From NCBI GenBank assembly GCA_029747015.1, contig JAKOGI010000354.1, positions 141,501 to 205,500 of the forward strand: a DNA stretch of 64,000 bases. Direction: 5' to 3'. Position 1 is the first letter of the stretch. The number at the start of each line of letters is the position of its first letter. The translations under genes were made by a program, and so were the position numbers. The notes beneath the pieces are model-generated. The model ran no database searches. It was not told where the DNA came from and saw nothing but the letters and a program-made list of their open reading frames with translations. Shown here one piece after another: positions 34,188 through 45,000 of the stretch. The stretch is from Carnegiea gigantea (Eukaryota; Streptophyta; Magnoliopsida; Caryophyllales; Cactaceae).

Positions 34188-34760
34188 TAGTTGACCGATT
34201 GTTGCACTTTAATTTTTGGTTGTTGTTCAGCAACTGTAATTTTTTATTCGGGTCCAAAGTTAACCAATGTATCTTTATTTATTCAATGTTCAACTCATGT
34301 AATTTTTATATTCATGCACGTGTCAATTTTTTAAAATTGCAAGTGTTGTAATTTTCAAACGAAAACGTAATTAAGTAGACAACCAAATTCTTATGTGTAA
34401 ATTATTTTTTCTAAATTAAAACCCAATCCAACCAACCCACAAAAATAAGAAAATATAATAAACTCCAATAACCAACCGAAACAAGAAAAAAAAAAAAAAT
34501 GGCGCGACCATATGTTACGTTAAAAACAAAAAAAATTGCACACGTTCTTTTTTCCGAACATAATAAACCTAAACACCCAACCAAAATATATAAACTTAAA
34601 ACAATTAAGTATGGTTCGGTGTGGGGTCCATTAGTATTATTTTATTTGGTGAGCCAAAGTAGTGAGCCTTGCATTGGAGAGAGTGAGGAGAGAAGGTTGA
34701 TGTGGCAATGGTAGGCCCCCACCCGTGAGCCAAAAAATAAGCTCACGGCTGGGAATGCTC
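34188..34760 (+). other. 3' non-coding end of the Harbinger element
   Basis: AT-rich region shared with the derivative at about 21180-21584; ends in the inverted repeat. It contains an A13 run (34487-34499). Nothing coding. Confidence 0.6.
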
Positions 34761-34763
34761 TTA
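34761..34763. repeat. TTA target duplication, right
   Basis: Directly after GGGAATGCTC; pairs with 30154-30156. Confidence 0.8.
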
Positions 34764-35687
34764 CGCATTCCTCTCCAATGCCCACTTTATGTTGCTCCTT
34801 CCTATACACTTCCTTTTCACTCCTTTTCAAATTCTTATTAATAGCCTTTAACGAGATCGGGAAGGAATAGTGAAAACTCAATATCATCTCTTCTCGTTTC
34901 AAGAAGAAATATTGGTGGATCAGCTCCATCACCACCTCCATGCTTCATATGGGTCTGTTTCTTAGCTCTGTCACTTTGGGCAATTTTTGGGTTTTGAAGC
35001 CAGCTTCCCGTAACTCACAGACGAATCCATTAAAGAAAATCGACTGATATAATGTGGGCTTTAGAATGATTTTGAAGTTTCATTGGTAACCTCATTAGGG
35101 GCCTGGTGGAATAATAGCGAGAGAGAACCGGGGGGGCGATACAGACTTGAGATAGTAAGAAGAGAGTGAAAGAGACGAGAACTTGTTGTCATAGGTTGCT
35201 ATTCAATAATTCAACGTCTCAATCCATAAATAAATAACTGCCGGTGGCTTACAACCTGCTGTAGCATATAATCTAATCTGAAATGGATTATTGAGATTTT
35301 AAAGGAGCAAATCAAAGGGTGTCAGCGGTTTCAATTATAATAATTGGCAAAAACTTCAATAATGAGAGAATTTTCGGAATACATACTTTATCAGACAACC
35401 AAGAGAACATCTATTAACCAATTAATGCTAGAATGATGCAGCATAAATGGTGTCTTTGCATCTTAAATGTTGTGTCTTCATAAAGCAAATAAACATATTT
35501 GAACTCAAATTGTAACCTCGTGCAAAATTACGAAGGCAAATCGCTTTCCAACTTTATCATCCCTGTAACCTCTGACTAGCAATGAACACTGTTTCAGTAC
35601 AGTGTTGCAGTGGATAACTCGACACCAAGTTTCCGAACCTTGAGTAGGAAAAAAATTACCAATTACCAATCACTAACCTCAACCTAG
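34764..35687. other. Intergenic DNA downstream of the sacsin-like gene
   Basis: No gene or repeat recognised. Its last part probably includes the transcript end of the - strand gene that stops at 35828; I cannot fix a polyadenylation site. Confidence 0.4.
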
Positions 35688-35827
35688 CTATATACACCGT
35701 ACACATATACAACACCCCCCCCCCCCCAAAAAAAAAAAAACCGCAGTGACTTCAACCACTGAATTCTGCATTTTCAACTTACTGAACAAAAAATAATGTA
35801 CAATTGTTGAATAGAGGAAAGTGGGTA

Positions 35828-36025
35828 TCAGGGCCGGAAAATCTTCATAGCTTTGGAGACCTGAAGACGGCAGAAGGGGCACCTAGAAACAGATGAGGAG
35901 CACCTGCGACAAAGCACGTGCCCACAGGGGACAATTGCAACATCTACCTCATTGGTGAGGCATACTCGACACTGCCATGCTGCTTTGGCTGTATCAGCTT
36001 CCTTAGCCGCCACATCAGCTTTGTC
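35828..36025 (-). CDS. Sacsin-like gene, exon K (198 bp): RING finger and stop
   Basis: [18 protein letters not shown], then the [22 protein letters not shown] (C-x2-C-x11-C-x-H-x2-C-x2-C-x6-C-x2-C), all eight zinc ligands present, then KAMKIFRP and TGA at 35828-35830. RINGs of this short type recruit E2 enzymes (family knowledge). Confidence 0.93.
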   Translation of the reverse strand, partial: DKADVAAKEADTAKAAWQCRVCLTNEVDVAIVPCGHVLCRRCSSSVSRCPFCRLQVSKAMKIFRP

Positions 36026-39000
36026 CTGCACAAATTCACGCCCACACAAAAATGGCAGCATAAGCACAACAGGAGCAGTAGAACATCTTAATTTTGCAGG
36101 TACTGAAGAGATGCCACTAGGCCGACAAAGTGAACAAACATCATGATTTAGAACTTGATAGTGCACTTTCATTGCAATTCAATTCAAAGGGCTTCTGTCA
36201 TAGTTTATTAATGATGTCATTGGAAAGACAAGTTTCAGGATCTTCTAATCTTAGGGGGCACAAATGTGAAGAATTTTCATGAATCTCTTAAGATTGTATG
36301 AGCATATGATACATAGATTTTAACCAACAACAGGTAGGTTGGGTTTAATGGAATTCTATGTTCCTTGGGTTCTTCATTTTGCTTCCAAGTACCCCTGTCA
36401 AACCCTTGCCCATGTGTTATGTGTAGGTGTATGGACACTTCATTAACGAAAAGCACTCTCTCCATAGAAAATTGTTAAAACTCCGACACTAACATCAATT
36501 TTGGATGCCCAACGCAATTATGGCAGTATTGATCAACCTTCCATTATGGAGGGTAGGATTAAACTCTGATTTGGAAGAAGGTTTTCCCCTTAGCCCCCTC
36601 TTCCATCCCAAGCTCTTCGGTACAGATGCCTAGATGGGGCCCTAAGATGGCTACATAGTCCCCCCCACCCCCCGGGCGGCGGTGAAGGCCAAAGCAAAAG
36701 GATTGTTGTTAGAAACCTGTTCAAGCAACAATGCTGCCTGTGAATCCTTTAGCTGTTCCTGCAGGGTCAAGCTTGTCCTTAATAACGTCTGTTTTTCCAA
36801 GTCCATGCTGATCCCTGCGGCGGAGAGCATTTCCTGTACTGCTTGCACCAGTTCTGCAGGTGAAACTCGTCCATACTGGAGATCCTTCCCTGCTTGTGCC
36901 TGTACAGAGAATATTTATCATCATTTTCAGACTCCAACAAGTCAAGAAAAACCAGTGAATGAATAATCTAAACTACAGAACCACAATTCTCAGTAGAAAC
37001 AAGTCAAGCAGCATCAGCATTTAATTTTCCACCTCACAAAAGGTTTTAATCCATCAGAATATTTATCAATTTTGGTTCACCTTGGGACTTTAACATTAAT
37101 AGGAGCTCTGGATTTACAAACGGTATTAACAAAATGCTGTTCATACAGTAAAGTGGACAATCGGGTTTATGATGGAGGATTCTGCTGTGAAAGGTTCTAT
37201 TGTCCACTTCTACAAGAGGCTTCATCATGAAGACCATCCATTGAGGTCTTTCCTCGATGGGATTGTTCAAAATTCAATAAGAATTGATGATGCATTGAAT
37301 CTCGAAATGGATTTCTCAGAGAGGGAAATGGTGGAATGCCATCTGGCCCAAATGGTTCTAATATTGCTTTTTCAACATTGTTGGGGTATTGCTAAATGGA
37401 CATTACGAGCTGCTCTGCTTACTGAGACTTGACAGGTGCTTTTCAAAAAAGCTTGAATGCTAAAGTGGCTGGGGCAAATGAGAGCTTAGGCCTATTAGTC
37501 TTGTGGGGTGTGTTTACAGTATTTCAGCAAAGTCCTTACTTAAAGGTTGAGGAAAACCGTCAGAAAAATTGTAAACCTGAATCAGCATGCTTTCATCCAC
37601 AGTCATCAAATTTTGGATGCAGCTTTGATAGCTAATGAGTATATCGACTACCATCTCAAATCTTATCGATCACGACCTCTTTGTTCAAGCTTGATATTGA
37701 AAAGACTTATGACCATGTTTCTTGGGACTTTCTCATGGTCACTGTTGACAAAATGGGCTTCCCTCGCAGGTAGAAAAGACAGATTTACTGTTGCATCTCA
37801 GTGCTAGTCAACGACGATGAAGGATTTGGCTTTTTCTCTAGCTTAAGGGGGCTAGGTCAAGGTGATCCGTTTCCCCTTTTTTATTTATCTGATGAAGACC
37901 TCAGCAGGATAGTGAAGAAAGCGATTAAAGTTGGCATCTTGGAGGGTTTTCTTATGACTAATACTCACAATGTATGTTGATTTCCCATTTACTTTTTGTC
38001 GATGATACCTTTTTTCTTTTGGGCAAGCCGGAGGTGAGCAATTTGGGTTTTTTTGCGATGTATTATGTTGTTATTTCAGGCAATCTCTAACTTTAGCGTT
38101 AAAGAGTTCTCATTCCTACTAGTGAAGGGCTAGAGATTCATAACCTAGCACAGTTCTTTAGTTGTGAGTTTCAAGTATCCACCATCTTCCCATCTTGACC
38201 TCCCACTTGGAGCTCCTTATAAATCCAAAGCTTTGGCTTTTGTTGGAGCCAGTCGTGAAAATGTCCCATAAGCTTCTCTCTAGAGAGGATGGACTAACTT
38301 TATCACAAAACACCTTATGAAGTCTCTCTAGTCATTTCATGACATCATTTACATGTCCACCTAGCATTACTACCAAATTAGAGAAAATCATGGGCCTTCC
38401 TTCGCTCTACAGCAACGAGTCTAATAATGGTTTAAATTGGGTCAATAGGGAGGATATTTGCCATCCTAAACATGAGGGTGGCGTTGACATTAGACATCTC
38501 CAAAAAATAATAAAGCTCTCAAGGCCAAGTGGCTATGGAGGTTTGCCAAGGAAGAGGATGCTTCGCGTAGAAAGGTGTTGGAAACGAAGTACTGGGTCAA
38601 CTACTGTGGCTGGTGGGGTAAATGAGTTACCATGCTCATGCGGTGGGCTATTAGCAATCTATTACTATGGGCTTTAGACCAATCTCGTTCTCTCGTGCTT
38701 TACAAGGTGAAAAATAGGTCAAAGCACCATGTGTGGTGCGGTGATCAATCTCTAAAGTTTCTATTCCCAAATCTGTTTAGGACGACATGATCGCTGTGCA
38801 GGAAGTGGTATCTTGGAATGGCATCAAGACCACTAGAACATAACTTTCTCACAAAAGCCTGAATGATTGGGAAGAAGAGGGTGTGATTAGTCTTTTGGCT
38901 CATGCATGCGAACATCAAGTTGCTTTTGAGGGTGACGATGAGATTCTGTGGCCCCATGACTCAGGTGGGCAATTCATTATCAGAAGTTACTTCAAAGAGA

Positions 39001-42000
39001 CATATAAACGGGTGAGTGAACTCAATTTTCCACCTGATACAATTTGGAAGTCTACAGCTTCCACCAAAGCACGCTTCCTTGCTTGGGTGGCCACCAAAAA
39101 CAGATTCCAACAGAGGGCATTCTTAAAAAGAGAAATTTTAACTTGGCTAGTAGGTGTCCGATATGTTCTGGGGAAGAATAGCCAGTAGACCACTTTTTTG
39201 TCTCCTGTTGGTGGGTCTCCGCATTATGACATCTGTCATTATTGTTGATGGGTATTTAATTGAGTGCAACCTCAAATTATAAGGTTTGTTTTGGTGGCAT
39301 GGAGAATAAGGTTAAAGAAGACTTGGGTGCTAGGAGTTTGGCAGTTGACGCCCATCAGCTATGTGGTAGTACACTTGGAAGGAGGGTAATAACCAGATTT
39401 TTGACGGCAAGGCTAGGTCTTTTGAAGATTTCAAACTTCATTTCTTGAGAACTTTGTATAGTTGGAGTCATGTTCTCGGTCATGGTACAAAGTTGAATTT
39501 TTTAGATTTTGTTGATTAATTATTGTAGAGAGCTTGAGGGCATGATATTATTTTGTGATGACTCCTTTCGTACATGGGTAACATCCCTTGGTGTCCTTTC
39601 ACACAACTTTCTGATTACTCATCCAAAAAAACAAAGGATCAACAGAAAACAAGGGATAATGTAGAGAGGGCCAAAACAAGCATAAAATATATAACAATCA
39701 ACACTCCCTCTTGTCTGCTGTGAAGAAGAGTTAAAAGTGAGCAATGTCCTTTATTGCTGACAAGTGGCTCCTCCCCCCCCCCCCCCCCGGCCGTCATCTC
39801 CCCTAGCACCCGTTATTCCTTCCCATACTCCACCTCCACAACCATAGATTAGAGCTTGGTAGTAGGAGGGCTTTGTGCGTTGGGCCATAATCTAGGATAA
39901 TAAGCATACTGCTTGTAGTCTTTTTCCTTTTTTTTTTTTTTGGATAAGTAATCAAAGAGGTATATTAAAGGGACACCAAGGGGATGTTGCCCATGTACAA
40001 AGAGGGGCAACACAAAAACATTACGCCCTTAAGCTCTCATACATAATGCAATCGACAAAAGTCAAACAATTTAAATTTTTGTTATCACTGAGCGCCACAC
40101 TCCAACTATACAACTACCTCAAAAAATAGAGCTTAAAATCTTGAAACGACAAGACTTTGTCCTCAAAAATACGATGATTTCTCTCCTTCCAAGTAACCCA
40201 CCACACAGCCAAAGGAATCATGTTCCAAACTCCAAGGACCCAACTCTTCTTCATCCTTCTCCTCCAAGCCACTACCACATCTCTCACATTAGAAGGTTGA
40301 ACCCAACTAATCCTCATTAGAGAAAGATAAATCCCAAAGCGAAGAAATCTACTGACAATGTACAAGGAGATGATCCACAGCTTCTTCCTCCTCCAAACAC
40401 ATGGAACATCTACTTGGACCTCTAAAATTTCTTATTTTAAGCATGTCATCCGTAGGAATCTTGCCTAAGGTGGCTGCCCCAGCAAAGAAATACACTTTTG
40501 TGGGAACTTTAGTATTCCAGACGGACTTAGCAACAAAATCACAACCATCCAAGACTTCAATTTGTGTGGAACAAAAACTCTTGACGCTAAAGGATCCCTT
40601 AGAATTTAGTGGCCACACAATCTCATCCTTGCCTTGGGACAGAACCTCTTTGCCAGCAAGTGCGGCTAACGAATTACAAATATTATCCTCTTCCCCATCA
40701 TTAAGACTCCTCACAAAAATCAAATTCCAATGGCTAATGTCACCATTCCACGCAACTACTTCTTTTACCATGGCATACTCCAAATGAGCCATCTTAAAAA
40801 GATCGGGAAAAGGAGCCTTTAAAGGTCGATCCCCACACCAAACATCATGCCAAAATAACACTCTTGAGCCATCCTTTACCACAAAATGCACTAAAGATTT
40901 GAAACACTCAAGACCTGCTAAGATAGATTTCTAACAACCAATACCGTGAGAATAAGAACTCTTCTTACTCCACCTACCCAACTCATCGATCCCATATTTT
41001 GGCGCGGTCACATTTTTCCGCATAGCATCATACTCTTTTGCAAACCTCCATAACCATTTGGTCTTCAAAGCTTCATTCATAACACGAAGAGGTCTTATGC
41101 CAAGTCCTCCCTGCTGTTTAGGACGACATACTTCATTCCAATTGAGCCAATGGAGGCCATTACCATTATCATTGGAATTCCAAAGAAAATCTCTCACGAT
41201 TTTCTCTAACCAACTAGCAATGCTAGTTGGGATGATGAATAAAGACATGAAGTAGATAAGCAAACTACACAAAGTGCTTTTCAAAAGGGTCAATCTACCC
41301 CTCTAGACAAAAGCCTAGACTTCCAACCTGCCAATCTCTTATGGAACCTCTCAACAACTTGGTCCCAAATAGCTATGCTCCTATAAGGAACAGCAAGAGG
41401 AAGACCAAGGTAAGAAGAAGGCAGATAATCAACTCCACACCCAAAGAAACGAGCCAAAACATAAACATTAGGCACATCGCCAACAAGAATGAATACACTT
41501 TTGGAAAGGTTGACCCTTAGTCCAGACATAGCTTCAAAAAGCAGAAGAATGCACCTTAAGTAACCTAAATTACTCTCGTCCAACTTGCAAAAAATAAGGG
41601 TATCGTCAGCAAAGAGCAAATGGGATATCAACAAACCTTCGGAATAAGGATTGCTAATATGAAAGCCATTCAAGAAACCCTCCTCACCTGCTGCTTTAAT
41701 CACCAACTTATTGAGAGTCTCCATAACCAAAATGAACAATAAAGGTGACAAAGGGTCAACTTGCCTTAGACCTCTTGAGTTTGAGAAAAAACCAGATGCT
41801 TCACCATTAATCAAGATAGAGAAGCGCACACTGGAAATACAAAAAGAGATCCATTTCCTCCACTTGTTAAGAAAGCCCATTTTCTCAAGAATAGCCCATT
41901 TTCTCAAGAATAGCCAAAAGAAAACTCCAAGAGACATGATCATAAACCTTCTTAATGTCAAGCTTACACAGGATACCGGAAATCCCAGATCTGATATAAG

Positions 42001-45000
42001 AATCAATGCACTTATTAGCAATCAAAACAGCATCCAAAATTTGACAGCCAGGAACAAAAACATGCTGCGAGAGACCCACAATTTTTCCAACAACTTTTCT
42101 CAATCTTGAAGCAAGGACTTTGACATGAATCTTATATACACTCCCTACCAAACTGATGGGCCTAAAAACTTAATATCATTTGCGGCAGTCACTTTGGAAA
42201 TCAAACTAATAAAAGTAGCATTTAAACTTTTCTCAAAGACACCTTTATTATGAAAGTCAGCAAAAATCTCATAATCTCCCCCTTGACAATAGACCAACAA
42301 TGCTCTATATTGAAACCGTCTACCCCTGGAGCTTTCTCGTTGCCTACCTCAATGATAGCATTCCAAACTTCATCGTCAGTAAAATCTTTTTCAAGATCCC
42401 TAGCATCATCAAGGCTAATAGAGGCAAAAGCAATACCATCAAGAAAAATCCTTGATGGTTGATCTTCATGATACAGATTTTCATAAAAGTGAACAATCGC
42501 ATTATTGACTGAGGCGCGATCAACATAAAGCTCGCCATCCACTTCAATTTTGTGAATAGCATTAAACTTTCCTCTCCTATTTGCCACATGGTGGAAAAAT
42601 TTGGTATTTCAATCATCACCCACAATCCACTGTTGCTTTGCTCTTTGGCGCCAGTAAATATCAATGGATCTTCACACCATAGAGAGTTCTTTTTTAACTT
42701 CCAATCTTTCAAATCTATCCACCCATGAGAGAGACTGTTCCAGCTCCTTATCTAAGAGCTTCACTTTTTCCATCAAACTAGCCATCTTAAACTCTAAATG
42801 GCCAAAAACACTTCCCTATTCCACTGTTTAAGTTTGGTCTTCAAAAAGTTGAGTTTCTTTGCCAACATAAAACTCGATGGGCCAGTAACATCCAATTCAT
42901 ACCAAAAAGATTTGACAAGGTCACTAAAGCCATCCACCTCAAGCCACATATTCTCGAATTTAAAAGGGCGTCTACCTCTAGAGACTTCCCCAACTCGCAG
43001 AAGAATGGGAAAAGGATCCGAAGTGATTTTCGGAAGGGTAATTTGATGAAATCCTTAGAAGTGATCTTTCTACTCAACCGAGAAGAGAAATTGGTCAGTG
43101 CGAGATAACACAGGAACCTCCTCATGACTGGAGTGCTGGACCAAGTAAAACGTGCACCTTCCAAAAGAGGGTCAATGAGATTGCAAAAATCAATAAAACT
43201 AGAGAACTCTCTCATTGCCCAAGACGACCGAACACCTGTTGATCTCTCTGAATGAAACCTAATGACATTAAAATCCCCACCCAAGTACCATAGAATGTCC
43301 CAAGAAGACATAAAGAATGACAACTCTTCAAGTAAAACCAGTTGCATATAGTCGTCATTAGACCCATAAACCCCAATCAAATCCCACTCAAAATTGTCCT
43401 CCAAAGACTTAAAACCCACAACAAACAGAAAACGACCTAATGCGAGAGTCACCAAACTCCAAGACTTGAAGATCCCAAATGACAATAATACCTCCTGAGC
43501 GACCCACTGAAGGTAAGTAAAGCCACTCAATTGGGCGACGGCCCTACAGACTAATCATTATCGGACGACCAACAACCTCCAACTTGAATTCTTAGAGAAT
43601 GGCAACATCGCAAGCAAAAGTACGCAATGCCCACTTAACATCCCCTCACTTATTTGGACAATTGAGCCCCCTGACATTCCACGCAAGCACATTAACGGTC
43701 AGCCCCATCCGAAAATAACCTATGCCTTGCAAGTGCATCCCCCATACTCGCTTCAACCAACTGCTCACCTTTCATTCTATTTGCTTCCACCGAGGCAAGA
43801 AAAGAGAGCAACTCCATTTCTCTACCTTCAATGACTACACCCATCTTCTTACAAAAACAGATCATTTTTTCCAGGACCCACACAGAACCTTCACTAAAAT
43901 TTCCGAATAAATAGAACCAGGCAAAGCAGCACCATCTAAACCTTGAGTGTGGGCTTGATGCAAAGCTTCCTCAAACAAATGAGGCCCTCCCACATGCTGT
44001 ATAATAGGAGAGCCCGACCAGCATTAACGAGTTTAGTCTTTCCACGCTTCTTCCTATGAGAGTAAACTAGCACACTCATAGTCGGTGGACGATCTGGAGG
44101 ATGCAACTCCTCCTCCACCACATTTAGAGGTGATTCTGGGATCCTTGAGGCACACGGAGAACTACAGTGGGAGCTGCACTCATAATCAAAGGAGGGATAG
44201 TTCTCCAAAAGATCTCTCAACACTTGGTATTGATTAACACAGCGAGAAGAAGCCTCCAAAAACTCCTTAGAACCACTCTTCTTGCAAGGAGACATTGACA
44301 CATCATTAACATTGTCCTTGAAGGAAGCCTTCTGCTTCAACACATTACCACTACCATTATGTTCTTCGCCAATCACAGCTAAACAAACATCCCATGAACC
44401 ACAATCCCTACACTTCCACCCCTTCAAAGGTGAATCAGGGGAGCCACCCAGATGACCTCGAACAACATTAGCAAAAGACCTATCCCTGCTCACCGGAAAC
44501 CTGGAGGGAATAGAAGCATTCTTTAGTGGAGGAGATAGCTTCTTATGACCCTCAATCAAAGTCTCCTTAAGAACCTTTGTCACCCCAAATCAGCCCTTTG
44601 CCTTAGCACCCTCAGGAAAGATCACTATCCCAGCCTGCCCAACATTACCCAAAAGAGAGAGGACAATGAATCTACCTCTGCTATTCTTTCTCAGTTGAAG
44701 CAAAAGACACCTATAACCCCACTTGAAAGCTTTCAACCACAATGGTTCTCCCTTTGAGAAACAAAAGCGAACCATTTGTACTGCCACCCACCGAAATTCC
44801 TGCAAGCTCAACCAGACAAATGACCTTTTCCTTCTACTAGACTTAGCAGCTTTAAAAGGAAAAAGGCCTCCAACACCCGTAGTCACTTCCAGGAACTTCC
44901 CTTCCACCCTCACAGAGGCATACATGAAAGTAGGCTTGTTCATTCAAATATCATTCCAAAATGAGCACCTGGATCCATTCCAAAATGAGCACTTGGATCA

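Larger units (their letters stand above)
30157..34760 (+). mobile_element. PIF/Harbinger transposon, 4.6 kb, nearly intact
   Basis: The ends read GAGCAGGCCC and, inverted, GAGCATTCCC, with TTA duplicated at 30154-30156 and 34761-34763, the PIF/Harbinger signature. It carries both genes the superfamily needs: a Myb/trihelix-like ORF1 and a DDE transposase, both on +. One frameshift in ORF1 and one nonsense codon in the transposase are the only obvious lesions. The ends and the 5'/3' regions are shared with the deleted derivative at 20656-21584, so both come from one family. Confidence 0.93.
39927..44950 (-). mobile_element. L1-type LINE, about 5 kb, near full length, decayed
   Basis: Reading -, it holds ORF1 (44943-43936), an AP-type endonuclease (about 43700-42800), reverse transcriptase (about 42600-41290), a zinc-binding C-terminal region (to 40114) and a 3' end GGGCAACATCCCCTTGGTGTCC...TTACTTATCC, followed by A13 (39928-39940 on +). 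This is the plant L1 order. The 5' end is placed just beyond the ORF1 start and is approximate; I could not find a target duplication. Confidence 0.88.

Noticed and set aside
37070..37165. Extra sacsin exon between exons I and J
   Set aside because: Exons I and J already join in phase, and translation of this stretch shows no sacsin-like residues.
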